From the NCBI RefSeq assembly GCF_001854245.1, contig NZ_CP015381.1, forward strand, positions 1,895,001-1,959,000: a DNA stretch of 64,000 nt. Reading direction: 5' to 3'. The notes under the pieces were generated by a model. The model did no database searches, had not been told where the DNA came from, and worked only from the letters and a program-made list of their open reading frames with translations. Below, piece by piece: positions 16,013-26,300 of this stretch. The stretch's first letter is position 1. Each line of letters opens with the position of its first letter. Source of the DNA: Desulfococcus multivorans. GTDB taxonomy: Bacteria; Desulfobacterota; Desulfobacteria; Desulfobacterales; Desulfococcaceae. A program made the translations under genes and the position numbers.

Positions 16013-16984
16013 ATGAAGGCGCTGCGACTTGATGTTAAAAATTTTGGCTTTTTTTGGGGACAGCTGCTGATGGTCGCACTGCTGGCCGGATGCCCTCCCT
16101 TTCCGCAGTCGGACGGTGAATTCGGCGGCCCCTCGTCCGGTGTTGTCGAGATGGATCAGAACACCGATCCCCGTTTTTTTTTTCGTTATCGCCAGGGCGC
16201 CATCGGTCGGATCATGGTGGCCGGCAAAGCGGTTTGGCTTGACGGCAGGAGGCTTGTCCGGGACAGCTACATCCGGAACGGCGCTCACGTCAGCACCGGT
16301 CCCGCCGGCGCCGCCATTATCGAATTTTTTCAATCCGGCGGGATGGAATGCGGGCTCGACATCCGTGAATTCCGCCGCGGGCGGATCTATGGCAGCACCG
16401 ATCGGTGCGGACACATGGTGGTGACGGATCAGGGCGGCATGGAGATGGGAGGATGGCCGGCATCCTACCATGTCGACGTCCGGGACAAAGGCGTGACCAT
16501 CTTCACCGTCATCAACGGCGAGGCCTGGGTCTGGCGCCATGCCGATCCTTCCCGGCGGGTGCCGGTGTCGGGTTACCACCAGGCGGCGCTGTCGCGCACC
16601 CGGATCAGCCCACCGCGCAGCGTCACCCCGGAAGAGGTCGAAGCGATCACCCGATGGCGGGAAAATTTCCAGCGTTTGAGAGATCTGTACCAAAGCCCCC
16701 GGGATAGTAAGCCCCCTCCTGTCGTTTCAGAGCCGGATTTGCTGAACAGAATATTCAGAGATGCATGGAAACTATTCGACAATCCAAGATCGAGGGATCG
16801 TCTTGATCCTCCAGACACGGACACAAAGCCCGGCGTTGATTCGCAAATCCCCGACACCGATACAAAGGTGAAAACGATCCCGACGGTTCCGATAAAACCG
16901 AAAATGGCAACCCCTCTGAAAAGGAGCCCGGCAGTTCCGATAAAACCCTATGGGGTGACCCCTCCGGAACCGAATCTTCGGTGA
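16013..16984 (+). CDS. FecR-domain lipoprotein
   Basis: A 323-residue protein with a strong lipoprotein signal (MVALLAGC, lipobox LAGC). Residues about 60-200 match the FecR domain: GRIMVAGKAVWLDGRRLVRD, NGAHVSTGPAGAAIIEF, then HMVVTDQGG and YHVDVRDKGVTIFTVINGEA. In classic systems FecR passes an outer-membrane signal to a sigma factor, but stand-alone FecR domains like this often sit beside CHAT-domain genes and likely serve as protein-interaction modules in the periplasm. The tail is low-complexity with Pro/Asp/Lys repeats (PDTDTK twice and two VPIKP motifs). AAGGAG lies 7-8 bases before the ATG. Confidence 0.83.
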   Translation: MKALRLDVKNFGFFWGQLLMVALLAGCPPFPQSDGEFGGPSSGVVEMDQNTDPRFFFRYRQGAIGRIMVAGKAVWLDGRRLVRDSYIRNGAHVSTGPAGAAIIEFFQSGGMECGLDIREFRRGRIYGSTDRCGHMVVTDQGGMEMGGWPASYHVDVRDKGVTIFTVINGEAWVWRHADPSRRVPVSGYHQAALSRTRISPPRSVTPEEVEAITRWRENFQRLRDLYQSPRDSKPPPVVSEPDLLNRIFRDAWKLFDNPRSRDRLDPPDTDTKPGVDSQIPDTDTKVKTIPTVPIKPKMATPLKRSPAVPIKPYGVTPPEPNLR

Positions 16985-17077
16985 TGCAAAGAGATGTGCG
17001 GCGCGACACCTTGGTAACCGCTGGGCTTCAGCCGCTCATATATTGATGCCGACGGTGCCGGCATTTCAGAGAACTGA

Positions 17078-19990
17078 ATGAAGATAATGGATACAGATCC
17101 ATCTCGGCCTGGCCGCAAGTATACGGCTATTCTTATGGTACGTTCGGTGCTGGTTGGGGCCCTTCTGTTGAGTGGGTGCTGCCGAATACCGAAATGGGTG
17201 TCGATGGACGGGATCATCGACATGCACAGCCGCCGTGGGCAGCAAGCCTATAGCAAGGGGGACTATCGCCAGGCGGCGGCAGCCTGGCGGAAAGGGCTGG
17301 ACGCGGCTGGAAAAGGCGGGCGCAACACCGACGCCGCGCGGTTCCTGGTGAACCTCTCCGAGGCCAGCGAAGGCATAGGGCTGTATAAAGCGGCCTTAGC
17401 GCAAGCGTCTGAAGCCCTCGACCTTTTGGGGGAGGGGGGAGATCCGGCCATCCGATCTCAGGCCCTGATCCAGAAAGGGTTGGCCTATCGACGGACGGCA
17501 CGTTATGCCGCGGCAAGGCCGTGCTTTGACGACGCCCTTGAGATCGCCCGCCGGGTGAAAAACCCCCATCTTGAAAGCGAGAGCATCCGAAATATCGCAG
17601 CGCTCCTGCAGGACCAGGGGGAGCTCGAAGCAGCACTGCCCCTTTATGAGGATGCCATCGATCTGGCACGGGCTTATGGGGATGAGACGAGCGAGGCCAG
17701 AAGCCTCAACAACCTGGGCCTTTTGTTCGATGCCAGGGCCGAGTATCCAGAGGCCCTGAAACACCATCAGGCATCCCTTGCCCTCCGCCGAAAGCTTGGA
17801 GACCGGGCCGGGGAAGGCAAGGTTTTGGGGAATATCTGCATCTCATACAGCAAGCTGAACCGGTTCGATCAGGCCCTTCAGCACTGTGAGGCGGCCCTGG
17901 ACATTGCGGAGAAGATCGGGGATCGGCAGCGGGCGGCCAACCACCTCAACAACATCGGCTCTCTCTACCGCCGCCTGAACCAGCCGCGCAAGGCCCTCCG
18001 GTATTACCGGCGCTCCCTTGAGATCAAACGGGAGACGGCCGATCCTGCCGGTGAAGCACGCGCCCTCAACAATATCGGCGAAACTTACTGGCATCTGAGA
18101 AAACTGGATTCGGCTGAAGACTATCTCGAGAGATCGCTCGAGATCAAGAAACGCATCGGCGATTTGGCCGGGCAGAGCGCCTCTTATCAGAATCTGGCAC
18201 TGCTTTACAGCCGCCGGGGGCGTTATCCGGAGGCCAAATTCTTCTACATGAAGGCGGTTTTGCTCAACAACCGGATCGATCGGCCCGAGTTGACGTGGCG
18301 GGCCTATGACGGACTGAGCTACGTTTACGAAGCGCTCTCCATGCCCGAGCCGGCGATACTCTACGGCAAAAAAGCGCTGCATTCGATCCAGGACACCCGC
18401 TCCCGTTTGGCCGTCATGGAAAAGCCGCTGCGCCTCTCCTACCTCGAGGACAAGACGCACGTCTACCGCCGTGTCGCCGATCTTCTGATCCGGGAAGGCC
18501 GTTTGCTGGAGGCCCAGCAGGTCATCTCACTGCTCAAGGAGGAGGAATATTGGCATTTTCTCGACATCCGGGGGCCGGATGGTCCGTCGGTCGATGACGT
18601 CGTCACGACCTTAACCGAGCAGCACTGGATCCGGAAGATCGCGGCATTCGAAGGAGAGTTGGGCAAGGTCGGCCATGAGATCGAGGGGCTGGAGATGGAG
18701 CAGCAGGGGCGCGAACTATCGGAAACGGAGCGTGAGCGTCTTTTTCAGTTGTATGACAGGGCGGATGAGATTCATGCAGCCTTTGAAGCCTACCTGCAGG
18801 AACTGGAATCGACCTACAGCGACAAAGTGGAATTCGGCCAAAAGACACTGGATGCCCTGGAGTCTCTGCAGGGAGACCTGGGCAGGTTTCCGTTGCGCAC
18901 CGTCATCGTGACCTTTCTCGTCCTGGAGGATAACATCAGCATTCTGCTTACGGCCCCTGCAATCCAGATTCCCTACCGGATCCCCATGACCGAAGCCGAC
19001 CTCAATCGATTGGTGTTCAATTTCAGGGAGACGCTGATACGCCCGGACCGGGATCCCCGGCCTCCGGCCGGGGCGCTCTACGATCTTCTGATGGCGCCTA
19101 TCGAGCAGGACCTCATCAGGCTTGAGGCTGAAACCCTTATGATCTCCCTGGACGGCACCCTGCGGTATCTGCCTTTCTCAGCTCTGTTTGACGGGGAACG
19201 CTACCTGACGGAGCGCTATAACCTTGTCCTGTTTACGCCGGCCGCCAAAAGGCTTTTCGGGGAAGTGAGGACACAAGGCCTGCGCATCGCGGGATTGGGG
19301 ATGAGCGAAGCGGCCGAAGGGTTCGGCAGCCTGCCGGCGGTCAAGGAAGAGCTGGACGCAATCGTCAGGGAAGAGGACGAGAACGACCTCATGGGGGTTG
19401 TACCGGGCAAGATTCTGCTTAACCAGGATTTTACCGCGACCGGTCTGGCGGAGATGCTGGGAAAGGGATATCCGCTCGTTCATCTTGCGAGTCATTTTTC
19501 ATTCCGTCCCGGGACTGCGGAAGACTCGTTCATTCTCCTGGGGGACGGAAGCCGGCTCACCCTTTCGGAGCTGGACAGCCGGAGATATCCCTTCAGATTC
19601 ATCGATCTGCTGACGCTGTCCGCCTGTGAAACCGCCGTCGGTGGGCAGGACGCCCGGGGCAGGGAGATCGAAAGTTTCGCCGCTCTTGCCCAGACGCGCG
19701 GCGCAGGGGCGATACTGGCGACCCTTTGGCCTGTTGCGGATGCCAGCACCGGAACCTTCATGGCGCTGTTCTATCAACTTCGAACCGAACACCGCCTGAG
19801 TAAGGCGGAAGCCCTGCGGGAAGTGCAGCGCAGATTCCTGTCGGGCAAGGATGAAACGGACATTCATGAAGATGAACCCCGCGGCGTCAAACCGGTCAAC
19901 GACCAAGGGGAGTTTACACCACCGCCCGAGGCGCCCTATGCGCATCCGTTCTATTGGGCGCCCTTTATTCTGATGGGAAATTATCTCTAG
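17078..19990 (+). CDS. TPR-CHAT protease lipoprotein
   Basis: A 970-residue protein. A lipoprotein signal ends in LLLSGC. Residues about 50-440 hold about ten TPR units (for example GEARALNNIGETYWHLRKLD and SLNNLGLLFDARAEYPEALK). A charged coiled stretch follows (about 500-600). Residues about 620-970 form a CHAT domain, with the catalytic pair His806 in VHLASHF and Cys850 in LSACETAVGG, and the family ending (GAGAILATLWPVADASTGTF ... HPFYWAPFILMG). CHAT is clan CD, the same clan as caspases. It ends the block begun by the caspase-like gene. No strong ribosome site is visible; ATG 17087 is another possible start. Confidence 0.92.
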   Translation: MKIMDTDPSRPGRKYTAILMVRSVLVGALLLSGCCRIPKWVSMDGIIDMHSRRGQQAYSKGDYRQAAAAWRKGLDAAGKGGRNTDAARFLVNLSEASEGIGLYKAALAQASEALDLLGEGGDPAIRSQALIQKGLAYRRTARYAAARPCFDDALEIARRVKNPHLESESIRNIAALLQDQGELEAALPLYEDAIDLARAYGDETSEARSLNNLGLLFDARAEYPEALKHHQASLALRRKLGDRAGEGKVLGNICISYSKLNRFDQALQHCEAALDIAEKIGDRQRAANHLNNIGSLYRRLNQPRKALRYYRRSLEIKRETADPAGEARALNNIGETYWHLRKLDSAEDYLERSLEIKKRIGDLAGQSASYQNLALLYSRRGRYPEAKFFYMKAVLLNNRIDRPELTWRAYDGLSYVYEALSMPEPAILYGKKALHSIQDTRSRLAVMEKPLRLSYLEDKTHVYRRVADLLIREGRLLEAQQVISLLKEEEYWHFLDIRGPDGPSVDDVVTTLTEQHWIRKIAAFEGELGKVGHEIEGLEMEQQGRELSETERERLFQLYDRADEIHAAFEAYLQELESTYSDKVEFGQKTLDALESLQGDLGRFPLRTVIVTFLVLEDNISILLTAPAIQIPYRIPMTEADLNRLVFNFRETLIRPDRDPRPPAGALYDLLMAPIEQDLIRLEAETLMISLDGTLRYLPFSALFDGERYLTERYNLVLFTPAAKRLFGEVRTQGLRIAGLGMSEAAEGFGSLPAVKEELDAIVREEDENDLMGVVPGKILLNQDFTATGLAEMLGKGYPLVHLASHFSFRPGTAEDSFILLGDGSRLTLSELDSRRYPFRFIDLLTLSACETAVGGQDARGREIESFAALAQTRGAGAILATLWPVADASTGTFMALFYQLRTEHRLSKAEALREVQRRFLSGKDETDIHEDEPRGVKPVNDQGEFTPPPEAPYAHPFYWAPFILMGNYL

Positions 19991-20148
19991 CGCCACGGCA
20001 ATTTCATCGTTGTCAATTGAATTCCCCCTGTGATATGCCAATCCTTATGCACCGCAGGTTTCCGTCAAGGTGCGCCTTCCGGTCGGCCCCCTGAAGGAGA
20101 TGACGGATGAGGGACGCTGTTTCCAGCGGTCGGCGCTCACGATTTTAA

Positions 20149-20193
20149 TTGATCATTCAACTTTCGACTGAATACCGAAAGTTGAGTGATCAA
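20149..20193. repeat. Palindromic intergenic element (copy a)
   Basis: An 18-bp inverted repeat with one mismatch: TTGATCATTCAACTTTCG and, after a 9-base loop (ACTGAATAC), CGAAAGTTGAGTGATCAA. It lies between the CHAT gene and the MFS gene. Its CAACTTTCG core and the ACTGAATACCGAAAGTTG loop-arm text recur in other gaps in this window. Confidence 0.9.
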
Positions 20194-20216
20194 TCGACGT
20201 TGAATGAATATGGTAT

Positions 20217-21467
20217 ATGGTGTCAACCTTCGTACCCTTTACCGCTCTTTTCGCCGCCGTTCTGATCCTGATGGCCGGCGTCGGCCTGCTCAATACCCTT
20301 CTGAGCCTCAAACTGACATTGGCAGGCTTTGCCCCCCAGACCATCGGCGGTATCATGGCCTGCTATTTTGTCGGACTGATCCTGGGATCCGTCCAGGGCC
20401 ATCGATTGATCGAACGGGTCGGGCACATCCGCGCCTTTGCCGTTTTCGCCGCCGTGACGACGGGGATGGTCATGCTTCACGGATTATTTGTTTCGGCGGC
20501 CTTGTGGGCCCTCCTGCGACTCCTGACCGGCATCTCCATCATCGGGCTTTACATGGTCATCGAAAGCTGGCTCAATGAATGCACCGAACCCCGGACCCGG
20601 GGACGAATTTTTTCGGTGTACATGATTATGAGTTATCTGGGTATGGCCGTCGGTCAGCAACTCCTTAACATGGGAAATGTGGCAACTCAGGAGCTTTTTT
20701 TCCTCGTGGGTTTCCTCGTCACATTCAGCCTGGTGCCGGTGGCCGCCACCCACGCGATTCACCCCGAATTGCCTTCGGCGCAACACTATCGAATTCTGCC
20801 CTATTTTAAAAGGGCGCCCATCGGCATGCTGGGATCCTTGTCGGCGGGAATGATCAACAGTGCTTTCTACGCGATGGGGCCGGTTTTTGGACACCAGATC
20901 CATCTGACGGTTTCCGAATTGTCGGCCTTCATGACGGCGACCATTCTGGGCGGGCTGGCGTTTCAGTGGCCTGTCGGAATCATTTCCGACCGCTTTGACC
21001 GGACCCTGGTGCTGCCTCTGCTGGGGGTGATGGTGGCCGGTGCCGCGCTTCTGGTGATTGTCGTGGCGGAAATCACCTACTGGCTGATGATCGGGGTAAT
21101 GGCGATGTTCGGAGGGTTGATTTTCGCGGTTTACCCGGTGGCCGTGGCGCGGGCCCATGATCTTTTTGAGCGGAAAGACATTGTGCCGGTCAGCTCATGT
21201 CTGCTTTTTTCTTACGGCATTGGTGCCGCAGTCGGCCCCGTGGGGGCGTCGACGGTGATGACATGGGCTGAAAGCCCATACGGGTTCATGGGATATATCG
21301 CTATGATCGCCGGCATCTACGCCGTCGTAACATGGGTGTTGCGGCGTATCGAAAAGGTCGAAATCGTTCCGGTGGCGGATCAGGTGGGCTTTCTGGCCAT
21401 GGAGAGCACCTCCCCGATGGCGGTGCAACTGGATCCCCGGGCAGAGATCGATTCGAAAGGATTATGA
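20217..21467 (+). CDS. MFS transporter
   Basis: A 416-residue major facilitator superfamily protein with about twelve hydrophobic segments. MFS signs are the cytosolic loop sequence GSVQGHRLIERVGHIRAF between helices 2 and 3, and its second-half counterpart PVGIISDRFDRTLVLPL. The substrate cannot be read from the sequence; the overall look (short loops, YCAD-like pattern ESWLNECTEPRTRGRIFSVY) suggests a small-molecule exporter. No Shine-Dalgarno sequence is apparent before ATG 20217. The kinase gene follows after 64 bases. Confidence 0.88.
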   Translation: MVSTFVPFTALFAAVLILMAGVGLLNTLLSLKLTLAGFAPQTIGGIMACYFVGLILGSVQGHRLIERVGHIRAFAVFAAVTTGMVMLHGLFVSAALWALLRLLTGISIIGLYMVIESWLNECTEPRTRGRIFSVYMIMSYLGMAVGQQLLNMGNVATQELFFLVGFLVTFSLVPVAATHAIHPELPSAQHYRILPYFKRAPIGMLGSLSAGMINSAFYAMGPVFGHQIHLTVSELSAFMTATILGGLAFQWPVGIISDRFDRTLVLPLLGVMVAGAALLVIVVAEITYWLMIGVMAMFGGLIFAVYPVAVARAHDLFERKDIVPVSSCLLFSYGIGAAVGPVGASTVMTWAESPYGFMGYIAMIAGIYAVVTWVLRRIEKVEIVPVADQVGFLAMESTSPMAVQLDPRAEIDSKGL

Positions 21468-21531
21468 GCCCAGGATCACTTCTCCGCGGGATCTTCCGCG
21501 GCTATGGACCTCTCCCACATCCAGGAGGATC

Positions 21532-23370
21532 ATGAATCATCCTGAAAGATTGATGTTCGTTCAACTGAATCGCTATATATGGGCAATGGCGATCTTCTGG
21601 AGTCTGATCGTATTCCTGTCACTGACATGGAACTGGATTCATTCGGAACTGAACGTCCAGGAGAACGCTCGAATTCAGGCCCGGACCGCCTATCAGAAAG
21701 ACATCCTTTACAGACGCTGGAATTCCCTTCACGGCGGCGTCTTCGTCTTCGTGGGGAGACACGCCACGCCCAATCCCTATCTCAGCGCCGAGGAACGCGA
21801 GATCATGACGATTTCGGGCCGTCGACTGGCGCTGATCAATCCGGCTTATATGCTGCGAATGATTTATGATCTTGAAAGGGCCTCGACCGACATCAGGGGG
21901 CGGATTTCGAGCCTTAAACCGATTCGCCCTGAGAACGCGCCGGACGCCTGGGAAGCCGCCGCCCTTCGGGGATTCAGGATCGAAGGGCAGGAAGCCAGCG
22001 GGATCGCCACTATTGACGGCACGGAATACATGCGTCTGATGCGGCCCCTCGTCACCGAGCGAAGCTGTCTCAAATGTCACGAGAAGGAGGGCTATAAGGA
22101 AGGCGACATTCGCGGCGGTATCAGCGTTTCCATCGCCATGGCACCGCTTCGCGCCGCTCTGAAGCCTTATCGTGTCGCTCTGATTTTCGGTCACGTGCTG
22201 CTGTGGCTTTTCGGTTGCGGTGGGATTGGTCTGGCTGCGAGCCGTCTCCGGCGGCAGATACGACAACGAAAAGCGATAGAGGGAGCACTGAGAGAAAGTG
22301 AGGAGAGATCTCGAGTCCTGGTGGAAAACGCCCCCTTCGGTCTGTCCATCATGCGGCCGGATCAACGGTTCGAATATTTCAATCCCAAGTTCATCGAAAC
22401 CTTTGGCTATACCCTGGCGGATATTCCGGACAAGACGGCCTGGTTTGAAAAGGCCTACCCCAATCCCGGTTATCGGGATACGGTACGGAAGATCTGGACG
22501 GCGGATACCTGCCGGCCGATGGGGGACGCCCCGGAAATCGACCCGAAAACCTTCACGGTCCGGGGAAATGACGGACGGGATCGCGTCATCCGTTTCAGGA
22601 ATGTCCCCCTGAAAGACGGACGCCAGCTCCTGACCTACGAGGACATCTCCAAACAGGTAGCGGCGGAGGATGCCCTCAGAAGGTCGGAAGAGAATCTTCG
22701 CTTACTGTCATCGGGACTTCTGGCGGCTCAGGAGAAAGAACGGCGACGCATCGCCTATGCCCTGCACGATGAACTGGCCCAGGACCTGGCGGTGCTGACC
22801 ATCGAGGTGAAATGCATCGAGGAGGGCTTGTCGGCCGACCAGACAGGTCTCCGGGAGGCTTGCCGCAAGACCCATTTGCATATCATCGACATTATCGAAA
22901 ATACGCGTCGACTGTCGCAGGGACTGAGTCCGGCCCTTCTGGAAGACTTGGGGCTTTCGGCTGCCATCCGACGGATGATCGAGGATTTTTCCGCCCAGAC
23001 CGGCATTGACGTCTCTCTGGAGATGGCGGATATGGACCACTGCTTCCGGCCGGAAACCGAGGTCATTGTCTACCGCATCTTTCAAGAGGCCTTCACCAAC
23101 ATCCGTAAACACGCCGAAGCGACTCGGGTGACAGTGACGGTGGTCCTTGAGGACGGCGAGATGACAATCTCCATCGCGGACAACGGCCGAGGGTTTCGTC
23201 CCCAGGTCTTCAGGAATCGACGCTGTTCGGGCAAGGGGCTTGGCCTGATTGCCATGGAGGAGCGGGTTCGCATGCTGGGCAGAACCCTGCACAAGTCCAG
23301 CGACGACGGCAAGGGCATGCGGCTTGTTTTTGCCGCGCCGCTGGACAGAGCGTGCGGAGAAGTACCTTAG
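21532..23370 (+). CDS. Sensor histidine kinase with CxxCH (heme-c-type) DUF3365-like sensor, PAS and HisKA_3
   Basis: A 612-residue kinase. After a first membrane helix (residues 14-33), the periplasmic domain (about 35-215) resembles DUF3365/Tll0287-like sensors and contains Cys179-x-x-Cys182-His183, a covalent heme attachment motif. A second helix lies at about 218-240. A PAS domain follows (about 258-380, LVENAPFGLSIMRPDQRFEY), then HisKA_3 with the phospho-acceptor His412 in RRIAYALHDELAQDLAVL, and a HATPase domain with YRIFQEAFTNIRKHA, ISIADNGRGF and GKGLGLIAMEERV. AGGAGG sits before the ATG. It should phosphorylate a NarL-type regulator, none of which is adjacent. Its stop overlaps the convergent putA stop. 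Confidence 0.9.
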   Translation: MNHPERLMFVQLNRYIWAMAIFWSLIVFLSLTWNWIHSELNVQENARIQARTAYQKDILYRRWNSLHGGVFVFVGRHATPNPYLSAEEREIMTISGRRLALINPAYMLRMIYDLERASTDIRGRISSLKPIRPENAPDAWEAAALRGFRIEGQEASGIATIDGTEYMRLMRPLVTERSCLKCHEKEGYKEGDIRGGISVSIAMAPLRAALKPYRVALIFGHVLLWLFGCGGIGLAASRLRRQIRQRKAIEGALRESEERSRVLVENAPFGLSIMRPDQRFEYFNPKFIETFGYTLADIPDKTAWFEKAYPNPGYRDTVRKIWTADTCRPMGDAPEIDPKTFTVRGNDGRDRVIRFRNVPLKDGRQLLTYEDISKQVAAEDALRRSEENLRLLSSGLLAAQEKERRRIAYALHDELAQDLAVLTIEVKCIEEGLSADQTGLREACRKTHLHIIDIIENTRRLSQGLSPALLEDLGLSAAIRRMIEDFSAQTGIDVSLEMADMDHCFRPETEVIVYRIFQEAFTNIRKHAEATRVTVTVVLEDGEMTISIADNGRGFRPQVFRNRRCSGKGLGLIAMEERVRMLGRTLHKSSDDGKGMRLVFAAPLDRACGEVP

Positions 23371-26300
23371 TCCGGAATGGCGCGGTCTCCAAGGTTGCCG
23401 TACCGGTGGTAGCTGTGGGAGACGGTCTGCTCCTGGAAATAATTGAGCATCTCGATGCGTCCTTCCATCAGGACCCGATTCCGGGAGATGTAGAAACCAT
23501 GTTCGGCTGCTGCTTCGAAAACAGCCTTGGGAACACGGTCCGGTGCCGCATACCGGATACGATCCACGTCATTCAGAATGTCTATCAGATCCTGATCCGA
23601 ATGGCGGACGACGGGAATGCCGCCCAGGAAATACCGGCCGTTTCCACCTGCGAGAAAACCGGTCACCGGGCTGTCGAGATCCCTGGGGAGACCGACGATG
23701 ACCCGGCATCCGGCGACGGCCGCCCCCGCGATCCGGGCCAATACCTCGAAGAGTGTGTCTCGGGCGTCCACCCTCACGATCACCGTGTCGACGGGGCGGT
23801 AGCGCAGCACATTGTCTTCTCCGCGGATTTTGAAATAGTCCTTGGTCTGAGAGAATTCCTGTTCGACGTTGTAAATATAACTGTGGATTGCCCGGACGGT
23901 CCGTTCGATATCATCCCGATGGTCGGGCATCTGGCCCCAGGCCGTCTTTCGACGCCATTCCTGAGCGATCCGGAGAAGGCGGTATTCTTTTTGAATGGCG
24001 CCCGTCCGGGGGAAGCCGACCTCCTCGAAATCCATGAACTGAGAGACATAATTGGGGCTGCCGGCTTTGATGCCCGCACCGAGGGCGGATTTTCCCATTC
24101 CGCCGAAGGGTTGGCGAAGGACGACAGCGCCGGTGGTCACCCGGTTGATGTACAGGTTTCCGGCCTCGATCTTCCCTTTCCAAAGACGCTGCTCCCGTTC
24201 ATCTATGCTTTCAAGACCGGAGGTGAGCCCGTATCCGGTCTCATTCACCCATTTGATGGCGGTCTCCAGGCTGTCGGCTTTCATCACCCCGATGACCGGG
24301 CCGAAGAACTCGGTCATATGGGTATAGGAACCGGCCTGAACGTTCCATTTTATCCCGGGCGTCCAGAGGTAGGGATTACCATCGATGTTCCGGGGCTTCA
24401 GCGCCCATTCCTCACCCGGCTCCAGCTGGGTGAGGGCACGCTCAAGATCGCCTTTTGGCGGGTGAATCAGGGGCCCCATCCGGTTCCGGAACCGCCAGGC
24501 CGAACCTGTCGCATAACTTTCCGCCGCGTCCACCATCTGTCGTTTGAAGTGGGGATCTTCGAAAACCTCCTTCTCGAGAATGACGAGAGAGGTGGCCGAA
24601 CACTTCTGGCCGCTGTTGCTGAAAGCGGAGTGAAGGATGTTTTTGATGGCCTGATCCCGGTCGGACATAGCCGTGACGATGGTGGCGTTTTTCCCTCCGG
24701 TTTCGGCTGCCAGGAGCGCGTCGGAGCGGTTTTTCAGGATCTTCATGCCGGTGTCGGTGCCGCCGGTTAGAATGATGAAGTCGATGTCGGGACTGCCGGT
24801 GAGTCGGGGGCCCACCGAAGATCCGTCGCAGGGTACGAACTGCAGCGTATTTCTGGAAACGCCGGCCCGCCAGAAGCACTGACAGAGATGCCATGCGGTC
24901 ATGGCCGCCGCGGACGCCGGTTTGAAGATGACGGTGTTTCCTGCGGAAAGGGAGGCCAGGATGCCGCCTGCCGGAATGGCGACGGGAAAATTCCATGGGG
25001 TGATGACCAGTGCCGTGCCTTTGCCCTGACAGGTGACGCCGGGGAGGCTTTCATAGATTCCCGCGGTCCATGGGTAGAACTCTGCGAAGTCGATGGCCTC
25101 GGATATCTCCGGATCAGCCTCGGTGAAGATCTTTCCCGTGTTGGCGGCGGCGCATCCCATCAAATCTCCCCGGGCTTTCCGGAGTTCGACGGCCACATTC
25201 GACAGGATGCGATGCCGTTCGACATGGGTGAGGGCGCGCCAGCCGTCAGGGTCCGCCTTGGCGACGGCGACGGCGCGATCGACGTCTTCTATGGTCGCCA
25301 GGGCAAATCGGGCCGGTATGACCTTTTCGGCATATTGGTTGGGATCGATGCAGTCCACGATCTCCCGCCCCTGGAAAAGCGCCTCACCGCCAATGACCAC
25401 GGGGATCTCCTCCGGAGGGTCCCCCGGACGCTTCATCCAGCGCTTCCTCACCCGTGCCGCCCACCGGACATTGGCGGAAAGGGACCAGTCCGTATCCGCT
25501 TCGTTGATGAATTCGCCCGTGTGAAACGAACCGCAAGGGGTATCGTAGGTTTCGGTATTCCGGTCCTGGATCCGGTTCGGCGTTGACTTGACCCGATGCT
25601 TATGTCGACAGGAGGCGATGAAACGCTCCTTGAGGAAGCACCACTCGGGCGAGCCGGACGTCAGATTGAAGGCGTACCGCAGAAAATTTTCGTCCGCCGT
25701 GTTTTCGTCCAGTCGGCGAACGAGATAGGCGATGGCGTTGATGAATTCCTCCCGGGCGGCCACCGGTGCATACAACAGCACCTCCTCCCCGGTGCTGTCC
25801 CGAAGGGCGCGCCAGACATGGTTGGCCATACCCTCCAGCATCTCGAAGGAGACATAGGCGTTGACACCGTACTGCCGGGCCCGGAGATAGGCATAGGCCT
25901 GTTCAAAAAGATTGTGGGAGGCGATGCCCAGATGGACGGCGGTGATGTTGTCCGGTCGCATGCCGTAGTCGATCATTCGCTTATAGTTGGCGTCGACGTC
26001 CAGTTTGTTGTCGTAAAGGGCCAGCGGCCAGTTATGAATGGCCGACTCCACCAATTCCATCTCCATGTTGGCGCCTTTGACGATGCGGATTTTGATGGGC
26101 GCACCTTTGCCGGCTGCCCTTTCCCGGGCCCATCGGGTCAGTTCCCGTTGCTTTTCGAAGGCGTCGGGCAGATAGGCCTGAAGCACGATGCCGGCTTCGT
26201 AGTCCCTGAATTCATCCTGGTCCAGCGTCTGTGTGAAAGCCGCGAGCGTGATGGCGAGATCCCGATATTCCTCCATGTCGAGATTGACGAATTTGGGGAC

